A stretch of 43,340 bases of DNA from a virus: IMG/VR virus record IMGVR_UViG_3300044293_000888, positions 1-43,340 of that record; one strand, 5' to 3'. The translations under genes were made by a program, and so were the position numbers. Of the stretch, positions 29,757 to 37,499 are shown in pieces; position 1 is the stretch's first letter, and each line of letters opens with the position of its first letter. The notes beneath the pieces are model-generated. The model saw nothing but the letters and a program-made list of their open reading frames with translations, was not told where the DNA came from and made no database searches.

Positions 29757-30170
29757 TTAAATTTTAAAAGTTTTTGGAGGTGTCCCAATTCTTACGTTTA
29801 GTATTCCGTTATAATAATCATCTCTAAGAATAACATCTCTTGCTATCTGTTCTTTAATTTCTCTATATCCTAACTCCCATTTAGACCCACACGCATGTAA
29901 TATTGTAAATGTAAATTTATCTTTTCCGTATTTTTCTATATCTTCGTTTAATTCCTTTGATGACCCTGTATATGCCCTCCAGTCAGATTCTTTTAGTTCT
30001 ATACGCTTGTTCTTTTTACCCTTCAATGGTTTTCGCTTTAATTTACTTGTGCACTGTTTTTTACCGATATACTTACGCCCAGTTACAGTATTACATATTT
30101 CGTATATAAAACCAAAAGCGGTTTTATCGAAGCTGACCCCTTCTAATATTTTCCAGTGACCAAGTTCCAT
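29757..30170 (-). CDS. GIY-YIG endonuclease-like protein
   Basis: A 137-residue protein. GFIYEICNTVTGRKYIGKKQ (20-39) carries the two-strand GIY-YIG pattern (here FIY...YIG) with the spacing of the nuclease superfamily. DWRAYTGSSKELNEDIEKYGKDKF follows, as in T4 Seg-type and related phage proteins, including a YTGS/YGK block. A central Lys/Arg patch (residues about 38-57) could bind DNA. It lacks an obvious separate DNA-binding repeat, so it may be a fixed phage gene and not a free-standing homing enzyme. It shares a base with the gene upstream. Confidence 0.72.
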   Translation of the reverse strand: MELGHWKILEGVSFDKTAFGFIYEICNTVTGRKYIGKKQCTSKLKRKPLKGKKNKRIELKESDWRAYTGSSKELNEDIEKYGKDKFTFTILHACGSKWELGYREIKEQIARDVILRDDYYNGILNVRIGTPPKTFKI

Positions 30171-30391
30171 TAGAAGTATTTAAATAAACTTCTTCTTTGT
30201 ACAAGTATTTTTTTTGGCTTACCCTTTATTTTTTTAAACCCTAAAGGTGTGGGTATTCTTGAGTCGCCTGGAGCATAATAGTCAGTATTACCTACATCTC
30301 CACCGTGTCCCATACTTGGTGCGTCTCCGAATACGCCACCAGCACCAGCTGTATTCTCTTCTCCTAAAACATATTGCTTAAATGTTATCAT
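30170..30391 (-). CDS. Small late protein with capsid-targeting-like N terminus
   Basis: A 73-residue protein. MITFKQYVLGEEN (1-13) fits the T4 capsid-targeting pattern (hydrophobic, Lys, aromatic, GE cleavage-like end). It is followed by a Gly-rich linker, then YYAPGDSRIP, a short motif common to small proteins of T4-like marine phages, and a basic tail. A CATAAATA octamer lies 31 bases before the ATG (30423-30430), giving this gene, unlike most here, room for a leader. Probably an internal head protein. Confidence 0.65.
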   Translation of the reverse strand: MITFKQYVLGEENTAGAGGVFGDAPSMGHGGDVGNTDYYAPGDSRIPTPLGFKKIKGKPKKILVQRRSLFKYF

Positions 30392-30392
30392 A

Positions 30393-30420
30393 TTGATTTT
30401 AAGTATATATAAACTATACT
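30393..30420 (+). promoter_or_regulatory. Sigma70-like promoter of the uvsY-uvsW-55-47-46 operon
   Basis: TTGATT (30393-30398), 16 bases, TATACT (30415-30420), 7 bases, ATG 30428. Confidence 0.7.
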
Positions 30421-30422
30421 CT

Positions 30423-30430
30423 TATTTATG
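30423..30430 (-). promoter_or_regulatory. Late-like promoter of gene 30170-30391
   Basis: Minus-strand CATAAATA, 31 bases before the ATG at 30391. It overlaps the start of uvsY. Confidence 0.4.
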
Positions 30431-30823
30431 AGTTTGCTACAAAAGTATATTCAGGAACTAGAAGAAGACGTACGCTTGGACGAATTAAATTTAAAAGGCG
30501 CAGCACTAACTTTACCTGGTAAAAAGGCTAAGTGGGTCTCACGCTTAATGCTTGAGAAAAGCAGTTTAATTGAACTTAATAAAAAGAAGGAAAAAACACT
30601 TAATCTAGTGATTGAGGAAATAAAGAAAGAATCGCCTGTTAAATTAACATATCCTACATTAAAGGATGCAGCTGAGCGTCACTCTACTGTTGCTGATTTA
30701 ATTCTAGAAATGAAAGAAAAGGAAAGTGTTATTGAGTTTTTAGAGCGTGTTGACAAAACTATTCATAGTATCGGATTTGATATAAAGAATTTAATTGAAC
30801 TTATAAAGATGGAAACAACGTAA
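30428..30823 (+). CDS. uvsY: UvsY-like recombination mediator
   Basis: A 131-residue protein, almost the size of T4 UvsY (137). It is highly helical and Lys/Glu-rich. The pattern near the start (LDELNLKGAALTLPGKKAKWVSRLMLEK) and the C-terminal VEFLERVDKTIHSIGFDIKNLIELIK resemble UvsY from T4-like phages. UvsY loads UvsX recombinase on single-stranded DNA coated with gp32. It lies immediately before uvsW, the same neighbour as in T4, and its stop overlaps the uvsW start. Confidence 0.78.
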   Translation: MSLLQKYIQELEEDVRLDELNLKGAALTLPGKKAKWVSRLMLEKSSLIELNKKKEKTLNLVIEEIKKESPVKLTYPTLKDAAERHSTVADLILEMKEKESVIEFLERVDKTIHSIGFDIKNLIELIKMETT

Positions 30824-32295
30824 TGGTTTATTTTGATCTAGACAAAAATAAAATTACTGGTGTTATCTCTGGTGATTTTTTTAATGATATTCGAGAGCAT
30901 TTTTCAGTGAAGAATGAAGGTGCCCGTTTCGCTAGAATGCGCGGTAGATTTATACCATCACGTACATATTCAATAACTCCGGGTGGTCGTATGGACCCAT
31001 GTTTATTTTTCGAAATAACTAAATTTTTGCTACAAAACAATTATTGTAATAAAGACAGCATTCGCGCATCAAAAGATTTCTTAGACGCTATTATACCGGC
31101 ACCTACTGTATATCAAAAAAATATTTACTATACAAACCAACCATATGATAATCTTGAGTTAAAATTGCGTGATTATCAAAAATCTATTGTAACTAAATGT
31201 CTCGATGCTGGTCGCGGTGTCGTTGTGTTAGCTACAGCTGGTGGTAAAACATTAATTATGGCCTCTCTTCTTTCAAATTTCTTTCATTTTAATAAAAAAT
31301 TTAAATGTTTACTTATTGTACCCGACTTGGGTTTAGTTTCTCAGACATTTAACGATTTTAAGAGCTATAATGTTCCATTTTTTTGTAGTAAATGGACTGG
31401 TAGCGATAATTTAGATCTTAGTGCAAATGTTATTATAGCAAATCTAGGTATTCTTCAGTCTGAAAAGTCAGATTTATCTTGGTTGGAAGGTATTGACATG
31501 CTGCTTTTTGATGAGATTCATAAAGCACGTAGAGGGAATCAAATTAATAAAATTTTAAAGAATATTAAAACCCCTATTCGCTTTGGATTTACCGGAACAA
31601 TGCCAGAGGAAAAACTTGATCAATGGAATATTATAGGTAAGATAGGCCCTATACTCTATGAAAAGAACAGTTTTCAATTACGTACAGAAAAATACATATC
31701 TAATGTAACCGCCAATGTAATTGAATTACACTATTCCGATAAACCATATCAATCACAAGAATTAATTAATCCCGCCGAAAGATATAAGCAAGAGCTTGAA
31801 TTTTTATTTACGAACAGCTTTCGCAATAATACAATAGCATCAATATGTAATAATGCACCTAACAACGTTCTTATTTTAATAGATTTTATAAAGCATGGTG
31901 AAGAACTATTAAGAGTTCTTACCGCATCATGTAATAGAAAGAAAGTTTTCTTTATTCGCGGAGAAGTAGAGATAAATGACAGGGAAAAAATTAAAGAATT
32001 AATGGAAAAAAATAATAATATAGTGTGCGTTGCAATTAGTAAAATATTTAGCACAGGAGTTAATATTAAAAATCTTCATTTTATTGTTTTTGCAGGCGGT
32101 GGTAAGGCAAAAATAAAGACTATTCAGAGTATCGGAAGAGGTTTAAGATTGCATAAATCTAAAGAAAAATTGTATATCATTGATTTAGCAGATCAATTTA
32201 CATATGGGAAGAGACATCAGCTAAAACGTCAGACCCTTTATGAGATTGAACAAATACCTTTTCAAATAAAAAGGATTACAGAGAAAACTATATGA
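30823..32295 (+). CDS. uvsW: UvsW helicase
   Basis: A 490-residue superfamily 2 helicase, close to T4 UvsW (about 500). Visible motifs: ATAGGKT (137-143, Walker A), DEIH (230-233), FTGTMPEE (motif III), ISKIFSTGVNIKNL (motif V) and QSIGRGLRLHKSK (motif VI). The N-terminal domain has the extra fold region found in UvsW. It unwinds branched DNA and R-loops during the switch from origin- to recombination-dependent replication. It overlaps uvsY by 1 base and the next small gene by 4 bases. Confidence 0.93.
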   Translation: MVYFDLDKNKITGVISGDFFNDIREHFSVKNEGARFARMRGRFIPSRTYSITPGGRMDPCLFFEITKFLLQNNYCNKDSIRASKDFLDAIIPAPTVYQKNIYYTNQPYDNLELKLRDYQKSIVTKCLDAGRGVVVLATAGGKTLIMASLLSNFFHFNKKFKCLLIVPDLGLVSQTFNDFKSYNVPFFCSKWTGSDNLDLSANVIIANLGILQSEKSDLSWLEGIDMLLFDEIHKARRGNQINKILKNIKTPIRFGFTGTMPEEKLDQWNIIGKIGPILYEKNSFQLRTEKYISNVTANVIELHYSDKPYQSQELINPAERYKQELEFLFTNSFRNNTIASICNNAPNNVLILIDFIKHGEELLRVLTASCNRKKVFFIRGEVEINDREKIKELMEKNNNIVCVAISKIFSTGVNIKNLHFIVFAGGGKAKIKTIQSIGRGLRLHKSKEKLYIIDLADQFTYGKRHQLKRQTLYEIEQIPFQIKRITEKTI

Positions 32296-32528
32296 GTTTT
32301 ATTAATTTAGATGTTCAAGGCTACGAACTAAAAGTTTTAAAAGGAGGCCAAAAAACATTAAATAACATACTAGCTTTGAATACAGAAGTTAATACAATAG
32401 AGTTATATGAGGGGTGTGCGTTAATAGATGAATTATATCAATTTTTAAGTACATTTGGCTTTAAGAAGGTCGAACTAGCTATGACCGATTTTAGTTGGGG
32501 CGATGAATTATATTTGAAATCTTTATGA
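32292..32528 (+). CDS. C-terminal fragment of an FkbM-type methyltransferase
   Basis: A 78-residue protein. INLDVQGYELKVLKGGQKTL (4-23) is the central FkbM methyltransferase motif, and LNTEVNTIELYEGCALIDELYQFL then WGDELYLK complete the domain's last third. The N-terminal SAM-binding part, about 100-150 residues in normal FkbM proteins, is missing. It is joined to uvsW and gene 55 by 4-base overlaps. It is odd in a replication operon. It may be a relic from a glycan-type gene or a co-opted mini-domain; catalytic activity is doubtful. Confidence 0.7.
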   Translation: MSFINLDVQGYELKVLKGGQKTLNNILALNTEVNTIELYEGCALIDELYQFLSTFGFKKVELAMTDFSWGDELYLKSL

Positions 32529-33124
32529 GTAAAAAAACAAACATCAAGCTTAAGAAACCAATAAAAAAGACTGATACTGATGTAGAGTTAGATATCCCAC
32601 CAGAATTGCTCGACGTTAGTACTTTTGTTGCCGCTATGACCGGCATAACAAATGAAAATTCTAAGCGAAAATTAAAACCATCCGAGAAGCCACACTATGT
32701 AAACAGTAAGCAGTTTGAAGAGGAAATACGGCGTTATTATAAAACCGATAATATGACCGAGTATCTTGCGGACGCTATTAGGCGTATAGCTTATGGATTA
32801 TCTTTTGCACCTAATTTTATTAACTACAGCTACCGTGATGAAATGATGGGAGACGCGTTAGTTAAAATGTATCAAGCGTTAAAATATAAGAAATTTAAAC
32901 TTGATCATGGATTCAGCCCTTTTAGTTATTTCACTACGATTGCTTTTCATGCATTTATTAGCAGAATTAAAAAAGAGAAGAAACATCATCAATTAATTGC
33001 TGACTATCGTGAACGAAATTACGACAGTCTTATTAATCGGGACGAAGAGGAGACCGGTATACGGGTTTGTACTAAGGACTATGGAGTTCTGGACAATAGT
33101 ATATATAATCAAAGTAACGCGTAA
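32525..33124 (+). CDS. 55: Late transcription sigma factor, gp55-like
   Basis: A 199-residue protein, similar to T4 gp55 (185). A charged N terminus (1-60) precedes a sigma-type core: MTEYLADAIRRIAYGLSFAPNF, YRDEMMGDALVKMYQALKY and FSPFSYFTTIAFHAFISRIKKEKK, together the region-2-like helices that bind core RNA polymerase and the -10 octamer. Its expected target is TATAAATA, which occurs exactly or with one change before many genes here. It lies between the FkbM fragment (4-base overlap) and gp47, as in many T4-like phages. Confidence 0.9.
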   Translation: MSKKTNIKLKKPIKKTDTDVELDIPPELLDVSTFVAAMTGITNENSKRKLKPSEKPHYVNSKQFEEEIRRYYKTDNMTEYLADAIRRIAYGLSFAPNFINYSYRDEMMGDALVKMYQALKYKKFKLDHGFSPFSYFTTIAFHAFISRIKKEKKHHQLIADYRERNYDSLINRDEEETGIRVCTKDYGVLDNSIYNQSNA

Positions 33125-33133
33125 GCGTTATAA

Positions 33134-34177
33134 ATGAGTCAAGATAAACGAGTAGCAATCATTTCTGATCTTCACTTAGGGGTTCATTTGAATAGCCCTA
33201 CGTGGCATGAAATTTCTATATTCTGGGCAACCTGGCTTAGAGATCAGCTTCTTAAAAAAGATATTACTCAGATAATCTTTTGTGGTGATTTTTTTCACAG
33301 TAGAAGTGAAATAACAGTCAATACTCTGCATCACGCAGGTAGGCTGTTAAACCTTTTTAAAGACTTCAATGTTATAATGATAGCTGGTAACCACGACTCC
33401 TTTTATAAGCATGATAGTCGTGTTAACAGTATTAGTATTTTAGATGGAAGACCAAATATAGAAATTATCGATAAACCTTTACAAAAACAGCTGTTTGGTA
33501 GAGAGATATTTCTTGCACCCTGGGGTACAGGAATTCAGGATATGACTGAATGTGATGTTATTTTTGGTCATTTTGAGATTGAAAGCTTTAAAATGAATTC
33601 TTTTAAGGTTTGTGATGAAGGGTTTAAGTCTAAGGACCTATTAAAGTACGCACCTCTAGTAGTATCAGGTCATTTTCATCTTAGAGAGGAAAGACAATAC
33701 GAACAGGGTAATATTCTTTATGTAGGGTCTCCTTTCGAGCTTGATTTCGGTGATACTGGTACTACTAAGGGATATTATGTACTTGATTTTAATACAATGA
33801 AATATGAGTTTACTCCTAATAATATCTCACCAAAGCATATAAAAATAACTCTTTCAGATCTTATAAAAATCGATAATTTTAGTACGCAGAGTAAGGAATT
33901 ATTTGGTAAAAATATTGTAAAGCTTTTTGTAGATCGTTTAGTAGATAGTTCAGATCTAGAGATAATCACCTCAAAGATTAATACAACTACTCCTTTAAGC
34001 TTAGTTGTTGATCATGTGGCTACATTTGATAAGTTTGGTGCAACCAGTCAGAGTGAAGTAGATCTTAGCGGGGTTGATATAGCACAAGCTATAACAGACT
34101 TTGTAAATCTATTAGATATTCAAAATAAAAAAGAAGTAACGGAGTATACGGTTTCGCTGTATAATAGCTGTAAATGA
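33134..34177 (+). CDS. 47: Recombination endonuclease subunit gp47 (SbcD/Mre11-like)
   Basis: A 347-residue calcineurin-like phosphoesterase. The metal-binding motifs are in order: ISDLHLG (Asp/His), IFCGDFFHSR (Gly-Asp), MIAGNHDSF (Asn-His-Asp) and VVSGHFHLREE (Gly-His-x-His). This fits gp47 of T4 (about 339 residues), which with gp46 forms an end-resecting nuclease needed for recombination-dependent replication. The gene ends in a 4-base overlap with gp46, so the two subunits are made together. Confidence 0.94.
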   Translation: MSQDKRVAIISDLHLGVHLNSPTWHEISIFWATWLRDQLLKKDITQIIFCGDFFHSRSEITVNTLHHAGRLLNLFKDFNVIMIAGNHDSFYKHDSRVNSISILDGRPNIEIIDKPLQKQLFGREIFLAPWGTGIQDMTECDVIFGHFEIESFKMNSFKVCDEGFKSKDLLKYAPLVVSGHFHLREERQYEQGNILYVGSPFELDFGDTGTTKGYYVLDFNTMKYEFTPNNISPKHIKITLSDLIKIDNFSTQSKELFGKNIVKLFVDRLVDSSDLEIITSKINTTTPLSLVVDHVATFDKFGATSQSEVDLSGVDIAQAITDFVNLLDIQNKKEVTEYTVSLYNSCK

Positions 34178-35976
34178 AAAAAGTAGTTTTTGAAAAACTT
34201 TTAATAAAAAACTTTCTAAGTGTTGGTGATAAGCCTGTTGTTATTACGTTTAAACCAGGGTTACACGGTATTACGGGTATTAATAAAGATCAATTAGATC
34301 GTCGAAACGGAGTAGGTAAAAGTACGATTCCAGATGCTCTTCATTTTGCATTGTTTGGTACTACTATTAGGGAATTAAAAAAAGAATTTATTCTAAACAA
34401 TATTACTGGTAAAACGTGTGAGGTTTCACTTTCTTTTAGTGTGGTTAACGGGAAGCAACAGGATCAATATGAAATTGTAAGAACATTAGAGCCAAGCAAA
34501 TGCTTTCTCTTTCATAACCAACGTGATGTTACACGTGATAGTATAATAAACACAACTGAATATATAGAGCAAATTATTGATTGTAACTCGGAGCTTTTTC
34601 AAAACTGTGTTATAATGACGGTAAATAATACTGTACCTTTTATGGCAAAAAAGAAAGCCGAAAAGAGAAAGTTTATTGAAGGTATTTTTAATTTAGAGAT
34701 TTTTAGTAAAATGTTATCTCAATTAAGAGAAGAACAATCGGAAGTTAAGTCAAATCTAGAAACAGAGCTTGCAAGAGAAGACGAGGTATTGAAATCGGTT
34801 GAATCGCTGAAAGCACAGCAAATCAAATCTCATGAAGAGTATATTAATAGAAAAGCATTACTTGAAAAGCGTCAAAAAGATAATACTAGAGAATTAGCTG
34901 TTTTAACGGAGAAGCTTGATAAGTTTAAGCCTTTAAATATAGAAGATATATCTAAAAACGTACAGCTACTTACTGAAAAATTAAAATCATGTGATAATCA
35001 AACGCAAGAGATAGGTAAACAATTAGCTACCTTAGAAACAAAAAATGAGTACTGTTTTACAACTATGAGTAAGATAGGAACAGATAAAGATATCTGCCCT
35101 ACATGTTTACGCTCGGTAACCGATCACGATATAAAGACTATAAAAGAGAGTAAAAAGAATTATAAAAAAGAGATTGAAGAAAGAGATAAAGAGATAAAAT
35201 CTTTAGAGGTAAAGATTAATGAGCTTAATACGCTTAAAACTAAAATAAACGATGCTATTAAAACTGGACAGAATAATATAAATCAAAGCAAGTTAGTAGA
35301 ACAGCAATATGAAAATGATAATAAGCGAATTAAACAATTAAACGACTATAATAAGCAGGTCGAGCAAGATCTACAACACCTTACGGATACAAGCAGTGGA
35401 CTTACAACGATGATTGATGATGCGTCAAAAAACCTTTCTCAACTTCAAGAAAAGGTTAATGGACTTAGAAAAATTATAAATCTACTAGATACGGTAAAAT
35501 TTGTAGTTAGTGAAGAAGGTGTAAAGAGTTTGATTGTAAAAAGAATTCTTGATCTTTTCAATAGCAAGTTATCCTACTATCTTAAAAAATTAAACTCCAC
35601 TGCAATTATTTCATTTAATGAATATTTTGAAGAACAAATAATTAACGAAAAAGGTAAACTAACAAGTTATTTTAATTTTAGTGGAGCAGAACGTAAGGCT
35701 ATCGATCTAGCTACTATGTTTGCATTTATAGATATGCTCAGATTACAAGGTAATATTTTTTATAATATTCAATTTTATGATGAACTCTTAGATACCAGTT
35801 TAGACGAGACTGGTGTAGAGTTAGTATTATCACTACTAAATGAATTTGTTGCTAGGAATAACTTCGGTGTATATATCATTTCTCATAGAAAAGAATGTGC
35901 TAGATTTGTTACTGGTGATTTGATATTTCTCGAAAAGCAGAACGGGATAACAACTCTATCGAATCAGATTGCTTGA
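34174..35976 (+). CDS. 46: Recombination endonuclease subunit gp46 (SbcC/Rad50-like)
   Basis: A 600-residue SMC-type ATPase. NGVGKST (near residue 46) is the Walker A loop. A coiled-coil rich in Glu/Lys/Leu spans about 180-440, interrupted by the zinc hook Cys-Pro-Thr-Cys (308-311). The second half has the signature FSGAERKAIDLA and the Walker B strand FYDELLDTSLDE. It pairs with gp47 to resect DNA ends. The length is slightly above the T4 protein (560). It overlaps gp47 by 4 bases and is followed by a promoter for the next gene. Confidence 0.94.
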   Translation: MKKVVFEKLLIKNFLSVGDKPVVITFKPGLHGITGINKDQLDRRNGVGKSTIPDALHFALFGTTIRELKKEFILNNITGKTCEVSLSFSVVNGKQQDQYEIVRTLEPSKCFLFHNQRDVTRDSIINTTEYIEQIIDCNSELFQNCVIMTVNNTVPFMAKKKAEKRKFIEGIFNLEIFSKMLSQLREEQSEVKSNLETELAREDEVLKSVESLKAQQIKSHEEYINRKALLEKRQKDNTRELAVLTEKLDKFKPLNIEDISKNVQLLTEKLKSCDNQTQEIGKQLATLETKNEYCFTTMSKIGTDKDICPTCLRSVTDHDIKTIKESKKNYKKEIEERDKEIKSLEVKINELNTLKTKINDAIKTGQNNINQSKLVEQQYENDNKRIKQLNDYNKQVEQDLQHLTDTSSGLTTMIDDASKNLSQLQEKVNGLRKIINLLDTVKFVVSEEGVKSLIVKRILDLFNSKLSYYLKKLNSTAIISFNEYFEEQIINEKGKLTSYFNFSGAERKAIDLATMFAFIDMLRLQGNIFYNIQFYDELLDTSLDETGVELVLSLLNEFVARNNFGVYIISHRKECARFVTGDLIFLEKQNGITTLSNQIA

Positions 35977-36000
35977 TTTTATATATTGAAGATATAATAT
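35973..36000 (+). promoter_or_regulatory. Sigma70-like promoter of gene 36007
   Basis: TTGATT (35973-35978), 16 bases, TAATAT (35995-36000), 6 bases, ATG 36007. A TATAAT at 35993-35998 overlaps it. Confidence 0.55.
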
Positions 36001-36006
36001 ATTCTA

Positions 36007-37242
36007 ATGTTTACAACAGGCGAGTTTGCATCTCCTTTAGTCCGCAATATTCCAACTTTCATACCACTGGCAGGTTCTTTTGGTACACCATCATCGCTAG
36101 CAAAACCTGTGCTACAGCCCGATAATACCCCACCTGCTGATGTTCATCTTCTACGTGTTGTGCAATACTATGCTGACTATTCAGGTTGCGGTTTTTGGCG
36201 AATGATTTGGCCAGAACACCTTCTTAATGCATTTGGTATGATGACAGTACATGGTAGTACAGTTATGGTATTAGATCCAAGATGGTATACCAACGTTAAG
36301 GTTGTAAGAGTTCAGAGACAGGCGACATCCTCACAACTACAGTTTGTAAAATTTTTGAAAGAAGTCTCAAAAGTACATGGGTTTAGAATAATATATGAAA
36401 TTGATGATTTAGTTTTCTGTGAGGATATTCCGGATTATAATAAATTTAAAACAGCATTTGTAGACCCAGAAATTAGAAAAAATGCGCAGGAGATAATGTC
36501 ACTTTGCGATGAAATAACTGTTACATGTCAATTCATGAAGGACTATTATGCTGAGAAAACCGGGCATAAGAATATTACTATTATACCTAATTATCCACCT
36601 AAATTCTGGCTTGGTAGATTTTATGATGAAAAACAAATAAGCGGAAATTACGACAAATATAAAAATAAGCCTAGAATTTTATATGCGGGATCTGGTGCAC
36701 ATTTTGATGTTGAAAACAGGGTAAATCAAAACGACGATTTCGCACATGTTGTTCGTGCAATTTACGATACATGTGATGAATTTCAGTGGGTATTCCTGGG
36801 TGCTTTTCCTCTACCTTTGAGACCATTAGTTGAAGCGGGTAAAGTTGAATTTCATCCCTGGGTTAATTTATACCATTATGGTGAGAAGTTAAAGAACCTT
36901 CGTATTAATATGCTTGTTGCGCCTCTTCAAAATAACACTTTCAATAAAAGCAAATCAGATTTGAAATGGATTGAGTCAAATTGCTTAGGATTGCCAATAG
37001 CCTGTCAAGATTTATGTACGTATAAAGATGCTGAGTTTAAGTTTAATACCGGTGAAGAAATGGTTAGAACTATAAGGGATGTTCTGAGTAAGAAGGGCAG
37101 ATATATGAACATCTGTGCCGCCGCTAAGAAACAGGCCGATGCGCGATGGATGGAAGATAATATTGACGCCTATCAAGAGCTCTTCAACCACCCGTATGGT
37201 AGTCCAGAGCGCAAGAAACTTAATGCCATTAACGGTATATAA
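36007..37242 (+). CDS. GT-B glycosyltransferase inside the replication block
   Basis: A 411-residue protein. After a variable Pro-rich start, the core shows VVQYYADYSGCGFWRMIWP, RIIYEIDDLVF, ITVTCQFMKDYY and the C-terminal RILYAGSGAHFD and FNKSKSDLKWIESNCLGLPIACQD, the donor-site pattern of GT4-like enzymes. It is cytoplasmic. It lies between gp46 and the DNA polymerase, away from the glycan island, with its own promoter. This position raises the chance that its acceptor is DNA and not a surface glycan, but nothing in the sequence proves it. Confidence 0.75.
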   Translation: MFTTGEFASPLVRNIPTFIPLAGSFGTPSSLAKPVLQPDNTPPADVHLLRVVQYYADYSGCGFWRMIWPEHLLNAFGMMTVHGSTVMVLDPRWYTNVKVVRVQRQATSSQLQFVKFLKEVSKVHGFRIIYEIDDLVFCEDIPDYNKFKTAFVDPEIRKNAQEIMSLCDEITVTCQFMKDYYAEKTGHKNITIIPNYPPKFWLGRFYDEKQISGNYDKYKNKPRILYAGSGAHFDVENRVNQNDDFAHVVRAIYDTCDEFQWVFLGAFPLPLRPLVEAGKVEFHPWVNLYHYGEKLKNLRINMLVAPLQNNTFNKSKSDLKWIESNCLGLPIACQDLCTYKDAEFKFNTGEEMVRTIRDVLSKKGRYMNICAAAKKQADARWMEDNIDAYQELFNHPYGSPERKKLNAINGI

Positions 37243-37256
37243 TTTCAGCTAAATAA

Positions 37257-37454
37257 TCAACTTTTGTTAGCCATAATGTTCTGCAGTTTAATTATAAAAT
37301 CATTTTTTATTCTATTCTCTACACACTTGCTACAGCCGCCGCTTCGTTTGAGTTGCTCCAAACTGTCCTGGTATTCTACCCTTAATGCCTCACAGTTTGC
37401 AAATTCTACCGGACAAGGTAAGGAATAATTAAAAAACTGCATGATCTTTTCCAT
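37257..37454 (-). CDS. Small Cys-containing protein, possible zinc binder
   Basis: A 65-residue protein with four cysteines at about residues 14, 21, 41 and 44. The last pair forms a CSKC motif preceded by GG, like half of a zinc finger, and the first pair (CPVEFANC) could complete it. It is rich in Glu, Gln and Asn. It stands alone on the minus strand between the glycosyltransferase and gene 43, with a TTGATA-N15-TAAAAT promoter 5 bases before the ATG. No family was recognised. Confidence 0.6.
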   Translation of the reverse strand: MEKIMQFFNYSLPCPVEFANCEALRVEYQDSLEQLKRSGGCSKCVENRIKNDFIIKLQNIMANKS

Positions 37455-37459
37455 ATATT

Positions 37460-37486
37460 ATTTTATTGCTAAAGATATAATATCAA
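37460..37486 (-). promoter_or_regulatory. Sigma70-like promoter of gene 37257-37454
   Basis: Minus strand: TTGATA (37486-37481), 15 bases, TAAAAT (37465-37460), 5 bases, ATG at 37454. It overlaps the divergent gene 43 promoter. Confidence 0.5.
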
Positions 37487-37493
37487 ATATAAT
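37466..37493 (+). promoter_or_regulatory. Sigma70-like promoter of gene 43
   Basis: TTGCTA (37466-37471), 16 bases, TATAAT (37488-37493), 6 bases, ATG 37500. Confidence 0.65.
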
Positions 37494-37499
37494 TCTATT

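Noticed and set aside
29757-30170. GIY-YIG protein as an active homing endonuclease
   Set aside because: It sits in a compact late gene block with overlaps and no intron or disrupted neighbour, so mobility is not supported.
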